The notes under the pieces: model-generated | Told to the model about the DNA's origin: nothing | What the model saw: only the letters and a program-made list of their open reading frames with translations | Databases searched by the model: none | Translations under genes and position numbers: made by a program | Source of the DNA: Larix sibirica | Taxonomy: Eukaryota; Streptophyta; Pinopsida; Pinales; Pinaceae | Assembly: GCA_004151065.3 (NCBI GenBank) | Contig: NWUY0300062578.1 | Location: forward strand, 19,658 to 31,094 | Direction of reading: 5' to 3' | Length of the DNA stretch: 11,437 bases | Part shown: positions 1 to 7,928 of the stretch, in pieces | Layout: every line of letters starts with the position of its first letter | Position numbering within the stretch: position 1 is the stretch's first letter

Positions 1-171
1 ATTTATTAAAAACACTGGCCAAGTTGACCATTTATTACTCTGATATGAGAATGGGTTCATCCCATTTAGAGCTAAACCCAACCTTATATTACAGGGGTCT
101 TGGGAAAAATTGGGCCATCTATTGTCAAATTCCATCCATATATTAGAATCAACCACAAGTTGTTTTCCATC

Positions 172-207
172 GGTGCTCTTAATTTGGGCGGTGCTCTTAA
201 TTTGGGC
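172..207. repeat. 18-bp perfect tandem duplication inside the CACTA transposase
   Basis: The unit ggtgctcttaatttgggc occurs twice head to tail (172-189 and 190-207) with no mismatch. It is a multiple of three and duplicates six residues (AQIKST) in the minus-strand transposase frame, so it does not break the frame. Perfect identity suggests it is younger than the surrounding stop mutations. Confidence 0.9.
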
Positions 208-704
208 ATGCCATTGCATAAGTTCAACAATGTCTCTACATTTGAACATTCGAAGCAAACGTGGGATTAGTGGAAAGTGGTGAAGAATATTTCTAGGAGA
301 TTAATTTGATTTCAACCCTAGTCTATACCTCCCTTATATGCATTTCAGACACTCTTTCTTGCTTGCAAGATTTTTGCAAAATAATACACAACCATTCACA
401 CATGTGTGGATGTTTTCATACCTAAGCCTTGCTTAGTGATTTGTGCTTTACATGCATTCCATTTTGTTGGCAATGTTGAGTCAAGTGGTGACAATCGACG
501 TAACAATGCCAATAACTTATCAACACTCTCATTTGTCCAACCATGCACCGCTTGCAAGTTAAGAATTAGAAGGATTGTTGTCAAATGAATTAACTTGCAA
601 GTACCATACACAGGCTTTGAAGCATCCTCCATCAACTTGTTCCAATCACCCTTGAGGCCCTCATTCAACATTCTATCAACTTCAATCCCTTCATATAAGA
701 TTCA

Positions 705-746
705 TGCCTCTTCATCTATGTTTGTTGCCTCTTCGTCTATGTTTGG
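705..746. repeat. 21-bp imperfect tandem repeat in the CACTA transposase linker
   Basis: Two 21-bp units (705-725 and 726-746) differ at two positions. In the minus-strand transposase frame each encodes a copy of NIDEEA plus one residue, giving an acidic linker between the Cys-rich N-terminal domain and the next conserved block. In-frame repeat expansion is plausible for a flexible linker. Confidence 0.75.
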
Positions 747-930
747 TGAATCTTAGTCTTTCATGCTATGTAATTGTATCCTATCTGGATAATAATTTTG
801 AGGGAAAGGGCTTATACCACTATGACCAAATTTTAACATATTTTCATAAATCAATTCTCTTTTTTTTCATCCTCCCACCACGACAGTCATTACATGGACA
901 TGCATATCTATCAAAGCTCTTTTAATTGAC

Positions 931-2728
931 TATTCTCTCACCATGTGCATAGTAATCATCGGTTGTCAAAATTGGGTGTTGAATCATCTTCAATTTTATG
1001 CATCAATTATGAAGCTAGTATGTTAATTAACAAACCAATTATCGAGTCTACATCGACCAATCAGCTTTGACATCAACAATTCAACCTCGACATTGACCAT
1101 ATGACCTGGCTTATAGGAAGACAAATCGACTTATAGAAACACAAATCGTTGTGATACCTATTAATAGTGGATGTGATTTGCAATTGAAAATTTTATGTGG
1201 TATAAATAAATTGATGAACTCCAAATGAGGGGTCTTCTTGTTTAGAAACATAGATAGTAAAAAATATTATACGTGCTTAGGAATTCATATAATTAATAAT
1301 TTATAAGTATAAATCCTTCCCTATTTATGTAATTGTTCATCTAAGAAGTTCTAAATAGTGGTTGAGGAAAACCATGAATGCTCATTTGCTATGTTTTTTA
1401 TCTATGTTCCTATTTTGATTTTTGTTTAAAGTAGATAAATGGCAATTGCATATTATTATACATAATAGCTATAGGAATAGCCTAGAACAGGGGAGAGATT
1501 AGAAAGAAAGGTTGATCCATGCCACATCAACAAATCATTACCTTGGATTTAGTCAGATTGTGACTTAGCCATTCTAAACAATAGGAGCAATATTTGTTCT
1601 ATTGGGCTCTCATAGATAGCCTTTAGAAGGTGCATATTAGTTTACTTAATAGTTGGGAGTGTTTAGAAATCCATTTTTTTGGATAAAACTCAAAGATAGT
1701 TCTAGATCAGTTTTGTTTTCTGTTTCTTATTAACATCATAAATTGCAAAATACACCTTTACCCCTGCAACATACCCGGTCCCCTGTAACTAGCTCTTGTA
1801 GCCCTCTCTACCAAGTTGAGTTAAGTAGGTACCAAAAGAAAACACTGGGCACATGGAAACATAAATAAAGAGAGACTTATGAAGACTTGGATCATTCCAA
1901 GAGCAAGGAATATAGATTATTGGTAATGAAGGATAATAACCAATCTATTTTTTGGTCACCCCATCTAGTCACTCGCGCAGGAAACATACCTACCATTTCA
2001 CTTACCATATGATATTATTCGATCCATATGATCATTATACCATCATATAGAATATGATTAATACTTCATATTCACCTTCAACAACCACTAAAAATCGTAG
2101 GACATTTGACTACATAGTAGGGGCCATTGTTTGCCATATATTTTTAACTCGGATCAATGTGCAATATACAATATCACTCCTTCAACCCAACAAAGACAAG
2201 GGCCACAAAACCATAATGACAGGTAAAGAAGTGTCAAAATAACCATACATGACTTTGCGTTTAAACTTCACATTTATTTTTGTTAAAGTAGAATAAAACA
2301 TAGGAGTTAAATTCATCTTTATTAAAGGTCTAAAAAAAAGGGAACTTTAAAAACTATGGAAACATCATTATTAATTGTAATCCTAAATTATTATTGCAAT
2401 TAACAAATAAACATTGTAGTTATATATAATATATTAGGAGAAAATAAGCAATGGAAAAAGACATAGATCACTTCACTTACACCTAATATCATGTCCACAT
2501 GTTGTTTATTGCAACATATAAAGAAGAAGATAACTACAAAATTATAAGATAGACCTCAAAAATAAGTTTGAACCACATAATGCCCAAAAGGTTCAATTTG
2601 GAATCCAACATGTGGGATTTTATAATTTTGTTTCCTGATAAAATGGTGCTATAAGAGGTAACATGGGAAATGTCTTCTACATTTCAATACATTATTCACA
2701 TTCTATTTCAAAAGGTTGCATTAATTAC
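931..2728. other. No recognised gene; AT-rich non-coding DNA
   Basis: I read both strands and found no conserved protein motif, LTR boundary, primer-binding site or structural RNA. The only open frame of note is 62 codons at 2054-2242 on the plus strand, which matches nothing I know and is expected by chance. If the RF3-like exon just to the right came from an intron-containing gene, the DNA immediately left of 2728 would be its intron. The region may also hold decayed transposon sequence beyond recognition. Confidence 0.5.
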
Positions 2729-2884
2729 CTATCACTAGATCCTATAGGCCAATTAACTGGATTGGTAGCAAGCCCAAACTCATGTTCAATTTGATCAAGT
2801 AACTCGAGAGGTTATAGTGGCGGATAATTTACTTTGTTCTTCAAAGTGAACATAGCAACCTTCTACATTCTACATACCTCCAAT
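2729..2884 (-). pseudogene. Exon-like fragment of a bacterial/organellar-type peptide chain release factor 3 GTPase
   Basis: RF3 is a translational GTPase that recycles class I release factors; in a plant nucleus a bacterial-type copy would be expected to serve plastid or mitochondrion. The minus-strand frame starts at the EVCRM block (2866-2880), passes FT-x-x-NK at the guanine-specificity (G4) motif, and continues with LELLDQIEHEFG and NPVNWPIG, a pairing typical of RF3 rather than EF-G. The frame ends in SSD plus AG, directly followed by GTAATT (splice donor; first intron base at 2728), at the point where RF3 proteins continue with a phenylalanine-containing block. Two in-frame TAG/TAA stops (2863-2865, 2812-2814) break it, and the NKxD motif reads NKVN, which should weaken guanine recognition. 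I found no P-loop exon upstream and no next exon downstream. The retained donor argues against a processed pseudogene. The family call rests on motif memory, not a search. Confidence 0.62.
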
Positions 2885-2946
2885 GATATTTGACATCCAA
2901 GTTACATTGTTCAGTATAAAGAAATCAATACCAACAGTAACAAGAA

Positions 2947-2968
2947 ACACACACACACATATATATAT
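2947..2968. repeat. Compound microsatellite (AC)6(AT)5
   Basis: A dinucleotide AC run passes directly into an AT run. It sits about 60 bp upstream of the RF3-like exon on the minus strand, where it reads (AT)n(GT)n, and would lie in the preceding intron if that gene model is right. Confidence 0.9.
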
Positions 2969-3299
2969 TATTCTTTTAAACTAAAATGGATAAAGGTTAT
3001 ATTAAAAGAAATTTGTAGCCACAATGTACAACAAATTAATACAATCCATGTAGCGAGAGCATGATTCTAAAACTTCAAGATGTCCAAAATATGCAAGGAG
3101 ATTATCATCAACCAACATTTCTCTTACAATCATCTTCAAAAAATTATTAACCCAACTACTATACTCTCTAATAAACTATCCTAACATAAAATTTGATTTA
3201 CAAAACATAAAAACCTGGATAAGTTAATGGGAATCTTTCCCATTGTGGCCATTCAACTTGTTCTTTGTTGGGAAATGCGTCAGTGTTTCTTCAATTGCT
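2969..3299. other. No recognised gene; one short hairpin
   Basis: No protein family is recognisable on either strand. The only structure seen is a perfect 8-bp stem with a 3-nt loop at 3226-3244 (aatgggaa / ttcccatt). It is short enough to arise by chance in AT-rich DNA and has no T-run or context to call it a terminator. Confidence 0.5.
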
Positions 3300-3636
3300 A
3301 AAATCCCTCGAATATGGTATAGAACAAGTATTCCTCCATTATTGCTTCCATGGGAGAACCTACTGAAGTTTTGGGGCGTTTGACATAGTATAGAATCAAT
3401 TGTTCAAACATATTATGTCAAGAAGTAAGCCTTTCAATTTGAGCGCTCTGAGATACAACTCTTTCCTCTGGCTTTGCATCCTTATCCATTGGTATTTCAA
3501 GTTGAGTATACATATTTTCATTTCCCTAAGAGACTGCCTAGAGTTCCTTTATTTGTCGAACCACTCTCCTAAGACTTATTTGGATTTTTCCAGTGTCACA
3601 AGGGTCACAACAACTTGGGTGATAATGTCCATCCAT
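3300..3636 (-). pseudogene. Weak coding-like remnant, possibly a retroelement gag or unknown gene
   Basis: In one minus-strand frame starting at an ATG (3634-3636) the translation has a protein-like composition, with charged, amphipathic stretches such as QSAQIERLTS, HNMFEQLILYYVKRP and MEAIMEEYLFYTIFEGF. The frame contains about three stops over 112 codons, fewer than random but not strikingly so. The Q-x-x-IE-x-L and FEQL pattern resembles the helical N-terminus of some retrotransposon gag proteins, but no diagnostic motif is present. An overlapping plus-strand frame of 144 codons (3400-3834) is longer and uninterrupted, yet looks like the antisense of this one. I cannot assign a function and the call is tentative. 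Confidence 0.2.
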
Positions 3637-4007
3637 TATGAGAGCAAAAGAGTCCTTGAGAGAATGAGAGGGAGAACATTCAAAGAAACTCAAATGCGTG
3701 AAACACTCAAATCCAAATCATGGAAGAGAATTGACACGTTATGTAGCCCCAAAACTAATAACCACCAACAATATGGAAACTACATAAGAGAAAGGAAAGA
3801 CCTTGATGACCTGAAGGGTATCCAATCTAGCTAGCCAAAATTCCACTCGAGAATCTTTTGTGATACGACTACTGAATTGCATGCAAAATATGAACAATGC
3901 TAGACTCATTAAACTTCCACACTCCATTGGAGGTACCTCAAAACATAAAAATTCCACTATGATTGTGGGAGTTCAACACTAAAATCATGAAACCTTTCAC
4001 TTTCTTG

Positions 4008-4025
4008 AGCATGGGAAGCATGGGA
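4008..4025. repeat. 9-bp tandem duplication (agcatggga x2)
   Basis: Two perfect copies lie head to tail, 18 bp before a long G-run. This is a small slippage product with no evident function. Confidence 0.7.
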
Positions 4026-4042
4026 GTATCGAATTAGGGTAT

Positions 4043-4065
4043 GGGGGGGGGGTGGTGGGCCGAGG
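4043..4065 (+). other. G-rich tract with a 10-G run
   Basis: Ten consecutive G are followed by T, GG, T, GGG, CC, GAGGG. The pattern could in principle fold as a G-quadruplex. It could also be a relic of a retroelement polypurine tract, but no LTR-like TG start follows with any conserved sequence. Length of a mononucleotide run is error-prone in assemblies. Confidence 0.4.
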
Positions 4066-4182
4066 GAATTTAAGCTCTGGTGCATGTGGGTTGGAGCACA
4101 ACGGATTCCTGACTACTGGAATTGCTTTCCTTTCTTTCATTTAAGATGAGTTAAGCCAAACCCGCAAGCATCTGCCCGCTTT

Positions 4183-4248
4183 AACCACAGTTCCATATAG
4201 GGGCTTTCATCGATCAACCACGGTTCCATATAGGGGGTTTCGTCAATC
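4183..4248. repeat. 33-bp imperfect tandem repeat, two copies
   Basis: Units at 4183-4215 and 4216-4248 match at 29 of 33 positions (core ttccatatagggg). The divergence indicates an old duplication. No open frame crosses it and no known satellite or subterminal repeat is recognised. Confidence 0.8.
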
Positions 4249-4260
4249 AATCAAGAGGAC

Positions 4261-4299
4261 TAAGACACAGATGCCAATTGTCCCCGTTATTGTGTCTTA
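4261..4299. other. Inverted repeat, 9-bp stem with 21-nt loop
   Basis: taagacaca at 4261-4269 pairs perfectly with tgtgtctta at 4291-4299. It lies just after the 33-bp tandem repeat. No miRNA, terminator or transposon end is recognised, so it is reported only as structure. Confidence 0.4.
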
Positions 4300-4661
4300 T
4301 TATTTCTAAAAAGGTCTAAGCAGATAAATCTCAAAAGCCAAGAGAACTAGTATCCTGGGTGGTCTAAAGTTAATTAGAACATTCCTCATACAAGAGCAAA
4401 CCCTAACTATTCACTTTCAAACCTAAAAGGAATGGCTTAATAGAATGTAGCTCAATAAACTAAATGATGGCATATTTCCAACCAAACTAAGTCGATGACA
4501 ACATAAAGCGCCGATACACAATCAACCAACCAAAACAATAACCCATAAAAATAATAATTGCAGAGTTAGTTGTATCCAATGTAAGCAGAGGAAGATAATC
4601 CAAAACACATCACAATTGCTTCCCAAACCAAATTCAAATCCCAAAACCAAAAGAGATTTAA
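4300..4661. other. No recognised gene
   Basis: No motif or clear boundary is seen on either strand. If the exon-like frame to the right is the 3' end of a minus-strand gene, the right part of this interval would be its 3' untranslated region. No canonical AATAAA on the minus strand was noticed near the stop. Confidence 0.4.
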
Positions 4662-4800
4662 TTAACATGCAATTTTATAGCATAAAGGGATTTCAGCTCC
4701 AAATTCGTTGTAGAAGTCTTCTTGGCCAAATCCGAACCAATCCTTGTTTGCCTTTTCAAAAGCCTCATCGTTCATTCCATGGCACTTCTCTCCATGGAAA
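4662..4800 (-). pseudogene. Exon-like terminal coding segment of unknown function
   Basis: On the minus strand the sequence TTTATTGCAG (ending at 4801) looks like a good plant splice acceptor. Directly behind it an open frame of 45 codons begins with FHGEKCHGMNDEAFEK, continues with a block rich in aromatic and acidic residues (DWFGFGQEDFYNEFGAE) and ends at a TAA (4662-4664). Composition and sustained alternation of charged and aromatic residues look like genuine protein rather than antisense noise; an overlapping plus-strand frame at 4616-4852 is likely its shadow. I do not recognise the family. The HG-x-x-CHG pattern has one Cys and two His but is not a standard zinc motif. It could be the last exon of a real gene, a gene fragment captured by a transposon, or chance. 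No stop or frameshift breaks the exon, but no companion exon was found. Confidence 0.33.
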
Positions 4801-5208
4801 CTGCAATAAATACTCAAATTTTCAAACCCCTTCCCTCAGATTGACGGCATGAAGAGTTGCCTAAATGCCCCCAAAACCTTTGTCCTTAACCAAATCACAT
4901 AGAAAACATATAATTCTTCCCTAATAGCCTCTCAGAGCCCCCCAAAATGTAAAAACCTCTCAAAACAATATGCTTAATTGCCTCTCAAAACCTCGAAAAT
5001 GTCCCCTTCCCACCAAAGCCATAAATTTGGCACCAAATACACCTCCTCTCATGAGGTTTCACCACTTTAGGAAGGTCGGTCTAGTCTGGTCATTGTGGTG
5101 ACCTGGTATGGTCATTGTAGTTTTGTGTAAAGGCGGTGGATTTTGTGTATCAACGACTGCAATAAGGCAGTGGTAATTCACATATTACTTTTCATTTTTA
5201 ATTATATA
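4801..5208. other. No recognised gene; degenerate short repeats
   Basis: The motif cctctca(a/g)a recurs near 4928, 4956 and 4981, along with several ccccaaaa(t/c) blocks, suggesting an eroded tandem array of roughly 25-28 bp units. The 12-base element ggtcattgt plus t occurs twice near 5090 and 5110. On the minus strand the frame continuing upstream of the 4662-4800 exon stays fairly open but contains stops and no motif, consistent with intron. Confidence 0.35.
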
Positions 5209-5225
5209 TGTGTGTGTGTGTGTGT
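5209..5225. repeat. (TG)8 microsatellite
   Basis: Sixteen bases of pure TG repeat plus a terminal T, preceded by an AT-rich stretch. This is an ordinary simple repeat. Confidence 0.95.
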
Positions 5226-6115
5226 TAAATACTGTCTTATTTATTTATTATAATAAAGAGGAGTATAAAATGTTATATATTGCATTAATTGTATATCATA
5301 ATATAGAGTATGTAATGTTAAATATTATATATTTTTTTATATATTCTAATATATCTGCAATATTATATAGTGGCAATATACATGAAGATTGACTCTAACA
5401 TGTTTCTAGTTAGTAATAGCTATATTAGTCAAATCTCCACTTGTCGGAGCTAATTAGATTACCAATATTCCTTTCAGATATAGATCCACTACATATCTTT
5501 CTTGATTAAGCAGAGATTGGAAAACAATGTCATAATCTCCAATCTCAATTACCACCTTTTTTTATTCGGTTTCCACAACAACAATTTGAATATTTAGCTT
5601 TAGTATCTAACCTATAATTTCATATATTTATAGTATAATCACTAGAACAAAACAATGGCATAGTACATATAATTAAGCGATGTTGGTTGAATTTGGATTG
5701 AAATTTATAATATATAAACATTTGATAAACATTAATAATAATATTATATGTTTTTGCTTAATCTAGCTGACATAATTAAGTTAGCTGGTAAAATGTGGGT
5801 TAGGATCGAGTTTCAATTTATGATGTAAATAATTATATTGAAGTACATCATGTTATTGGGTGTGGAGTTGCAAATCATAGCTAACACATCCATTGATACT
5901 GCAAAAATGAATTCAACATGAAAAATCCTAATCATGAACATGATAAAGCACACTAAAATAACTACACTACCAAAACTCAATTACATACAAGTAAGAAATA
6001 CTACTAATTTATATTCACATGGTTGTTATCTAGTTGTATTAGTAGTAAATATTAGTTATTTATAGCTACATCACTTAAAATTGCTCAAATTTGGTAGTAT
6101 GTAGCATATAAAAAT
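5226..6115. other. AT-rich DNA without a recognised gene
   Basis: Long runs of A and T with ATATA blocks dominate. A perfect 8-bp inverted repeat (gagattgg 5513-5520 / ccaatctc 5539-5546) is present. No protein motif was found. The left edge of the gag remnant at about 6116 ends abruptly in this AT-rich DNA, so the rest of that retrotransposon (protease, RT, integrase) is deleted or displaced here. Confidence 0.5.
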
Positions 6116-6505
6116 GTCACGACTAACTTTTTTGGTCACATAATCACAAATTTCTCATGTTGACTAGTGGTGAACTTTACCATATTAAGCTTATAGGTAT
6201 CTTGTAAATAGAACCCAAATATAATGACAAGAAGGAGGATTCTGTTTAACTACCTATTGACACCATTGATAAGGATTGTCTCAAAATGCAATGTAGCTAA
6301 GGAAATCCTTTGCTTATTATCCACAATATTAAGGTATTGCTCTATTTGGTTCACCCATGTAAACACATATGTTCCATCATTTTTTTTAGTTCAACGTTGT
6401 GTTTAACAATTGAACATGTCTCACTAACCTATCACTCATTTTGTTAACTTTGTCCTCCCAATTTGATAACTGGTCATACATTTCTTCATTTTCTTCACGA
6501 GTCAT
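6116..6505 (-). pseudogene. Ty3/gypsy-type gag remnant
   Basis: Gag is the capsid protein that packages retrotransposon RNA. A minus-strand ATG at 6503-6505 opens a charged helical segment (MTREENEEMYDQLSNWED). After a frameshift in an A-rich stretch the next frame (6280-6363) reads FTWVNQIEQYLNI, the W-x-x-x-(I/M)E-x-Y-(F/L) signature of the retrotransposon gag domain (PF03732 type), followed by R-I-S-L-A. A second frameshift leads to PPSCHYIWVLF and then a YGKV block, which matches the W-x-x-(F/L) and YG positions of the same domain. Multiple stops follow. The zinc knuckle and everything downstream (protease, RT, RNase H, integrase) are missing. It lies in the correct order and strand behind the LTR and primer-binding site at 7216-7444. 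It is clearly non-functional. Confidence 0.68.
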
Positions 6506-7215
6506 GGTTAAGCTCTATAGAGATTTAATTAATGTAGCATTTTTCGTAGAACCTTTTTCCATGTGAGCCTAAAATAATATTACCTATATTTGTCCTCTTT
6601 TTTCTCTTTATCACACCCTGTGAATCACCCATAATAGATGTTCCAATCAACATTTATGCAAGTTTCAATTTAACATACCTTTAAAAACCCTAGTTTGTAG
6701 GTTGTCTTTCTAAACGACCTTTCTCCTAAATTATCTCTAAAATTTTGACCCTCTTGAGTATGAAATTTTGGCCTATAGTAGCTGCTATGTCTTCTCTACA
6801 ATGCCACAGGTTTGAACAAATTATGATGTGCCAAGAGAAAGTTATGGTCACTTTTCAAAAACTTCTTCTTTTTGTCCTTTTCAAGGGAGCGAACTTGTAT
6901 GACCTGTCATGAGTCCAATTTTCTGATCTACTAAAACTTTCTACCAATGATAATATGGTATTTCTTATTTATGATTCAATTGGTGGAACACAATTTGGAT
7001 CTTCCAATATTCAGATACAATAGTTTACCCATGACGCATGTTTGAGACTAGTTTTTGGACTAGTAAAAAACCCTAACTTCTAGAGAGTATAAATCCTAAC
7101 TTATAGTGAACTAGGACCAATTTTTTTTACCACATGTAATTTGCTATTTTTCCTAAGTCTCCTAAACAAAATTTTACCTGAAAGATCCCCAATTTTATTT
7201 TATAACAAACATGGA
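6506..7215 (-). other. Leader between primer-binding site and gag of the Ty3/gypsy-like element
   Basis: About 700 bp lies between the primer-binding site and the gag start on the minus strand. Part of it (about 6690-6910) gives a coding-like minus-strand frame rich in R, Q, N and F, such as TQEGQNFRDN, that recalls the basic regions of gag proteins. It lies on the wrong side of the gag domain for a C-terminal tail, so it may be rearranged or chance. No other gene is seen. Confidence 0.35.
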
Positions 7216-7225
7216 TCTGATACCA
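7216..7225 (-). promoter_or_regulatory. Retrotransposon primer-binding site, initiator tRNA-Met type
   Basis: On the minus strand the sequence TGGTATCAGA begins two bases after the LTR end (which reads GCATAACA) and is followed by TCC. TGGTATCAGAGC is complementary to the 3' end of initiator tRNA-Met, the usual minus-strand primer of plant LTR retrotransposons. The match is perfect over ten bases and then has one mismatch. It fixes the strand and the LTR boundary of this element. Confidence 0.8.
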
Positions 7226-7400
7226 AATGTTATGCACCAAATTCCCAAAATAGCATAACATTAGAAAGAGAGAGTAATTGAATGCCTTGAGAATGAAATA
7301 AAGAGATGAATAAGAAGCCTCCTTGAGGGGGAAACCTTCTTTTACAATGTTCCAAATGCACAAGACAAGATGAGATGACTATACAATTGAATCTCCTTCA

Positions 7401-7410
7401 TTATAAATAG
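7401..7410 (-). promoter_or_regulatory. Putative LTR TATA box
   Basis: The minus strand reads CTATTTATAA. It lies about 175 bp from the inner LTR edge, so transcription would start inside the LTR and leave a plausible R-U5 region. No experimental or comparative support is available. Confidence 0.4.
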
Positions 7411-7426
7411 GAGATGAAGTGATCAT

Positions 7427-7444
7427 GATGTAACCTACTACTAA
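7427..7444. repeat. LINE target-site duplication, left copy
   Basis: gatgtaacctactactaa matches 8870-8887 at 17 of 18 positions. Length and position, one copy before a 5'-truncated LINE and one after its A-run, fit target-primed reverse transcription. Confidence 0.8.
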
Positions 7445-7449
7445 CAGGG

Positions 7450-7849
7450 GAGGCGGGTGCGGGTGGGATCATTTTTTTATCCAGGAGGAACAATAGTCAA
7501 TTCCTTTGCTTTGGGACTAGGATACAAATCCAACAATGAAGCTGAATGGTTGGCTCTTCTTCTTGGTCTTGAACTAATCTCGACACTAAAAATTCCAAAA
7601 CGATTGGTTTTTTGAGACTCCAAGAAGGTAATCCAAAATATGAGATTTGGGTATGAAAAGGGAACCTCCAGATGCAAGAGGATACATGAGAGAATATCTC
7701 ATATCAACAAGCCTTCATAAATCTCTTATCTCCACATAATGATAGAGAACAATGGTTTTGCTGACAAGTTAGCAAACCAAGGGACAAGACACGCGCAAGG
7801 AATTGTCATGTATGCAAGTAGGGAAAAGTTGATCAAATGTGTTCCCTAG
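7450..7849 (+). pseudogene. RNase H domain of the LINE, broken and N-truncated
   Basis: RNase H cuts the RNA strand of the RNA-DNA hybrid made during reverse transcription. The frame begins at GAGGIIF, just after the place where the first catalytic Asp would sit (lost by 5' truncation). It shifts by one base in the T7 run at 7472-7478 and then runs continuously from 7481: LGLGYKSNNEAEW with the catalytic Glu at 7544-7546, a GDS motif changed to stop-D-S (TGA at 7613-7615, a one-base change from GGA) with the second Asp at 7616-7618, and FADKLANQG with the last Asp at 7763-7765. A second stop lies at 7718-7720 and the frame closes with TAG at 7847-7849. The motif set fits the plant RVT_3-type RNase H (PF13456) used by L1-like LINEs, and also archaeal-type RNase H in some LTR elements. 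The flanking duplication and A-run favour LINE. Confidence 0.85.
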
Positions 7850-7928
7850 CTTCATGTCTATAGGCCACTGTAATTCGAAGGTGAGGTACATGCTTAAAAT
7901 ATTGGTGTTTCCCCCCTATTATCCATGA

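Larger units (their letters stand above)
1..930 (-). pseudogene. CACTA (En/Spm, TNP2-type) transposase, N-terminal part, broken
   Basis: This is the decayed N-terminal part of a plant CACTA-family transposase, the enzyme that excises and inserts these DNA elements. Reading leftward, a Cys-rich motif CPCNDCR (880-900) matches the transposase-associated domain. It is followed by a linker with acidic residues, then an open stretch (396-671) containing WNKLMEDASKPVY and LNLQAVHGW. After a frameshift near 415-425 the frame continues with IHTCVNGCVLF, HHFPLIPRLLRMF, QWHAQIKST, DPCNIRLGLALNGMNPF and WSTWPVF, which is typical of the Transposase_21 family. The last roughly 100 codons (1-300) are open to the window edge, so the gene runs off the left side. 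Damage seen: stops at 922-924, 753-755, 702-704, 334-336 and 301-303, a frameshift in the T8 run at 860-867, and the one near 420. The DDE catalytic region would lie outside the window. No terminal CACTA inverted repeat was found. The family call is firm; the exact N-terminal limit is not. Confidence 0.88.
7228..7444 (-). mobile_element. LTR of a Ty3/gypsy-like retrotransposon, interrupted by a LINE
   Basis: The LTR would drive transcription of the element leftward. Its inner edge is defined by TGTTATGCACC on the plus strand (minus ...GCATAACA), two bases from the primer-binding site. The minus-strand sequence contains a TATA-like CTATTTATAA at 7401-7410. The outer end is not here: at 7444 the LTR is broken by a LINE insertion, and its outer part should resume at 8888. 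A proposed outer end at 8942 would give about 272 bp in total and inverted ends TGCTTATGC / GCATAACA. The second LTR copy is not in the window, so the outer limit is inferred only. A 78-codon frame at 7127-7363 is a by-product of this LTR. Confidence 0.62.

Noticed and set aside
2054-2242. 62-codon plus-strand open frame
   Set aside because: No motif and within the length expected by chance.
3400-3834. 144-codon plus-strand open frame as a gene
   Set aside because: No recognisable motif, low-quality composition, and it lies largely antisense to a more protein-like minus-strand frame. A frame of this length can occur by chance in 11 kb of six-frame sequence.
4261-4299. miRNA precursor or transcription terminator
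   Set aside because: A 9-bp stem with a 21-nt loop is too short for a plant miRNA precursor, and no T-run or gene context supports a terminator.
7228-7446. A short complete LTR with TGTTA...TAACA ends (TRIM-like)
   Set aside because: The apparent outer end at 7446 coincides with the LINE junction and the target-site duplication ends at 7444, so the inverted TAACA is best explained by chance at the insertion point.
7445-7849. RNase H as part of the Ty3/gypsy element
   Set aside because: It is on the opposite strand to that element, lies inside its LTR, and is bracketed by a target-site duplication with an A-run, all pointing to a separate LINE.
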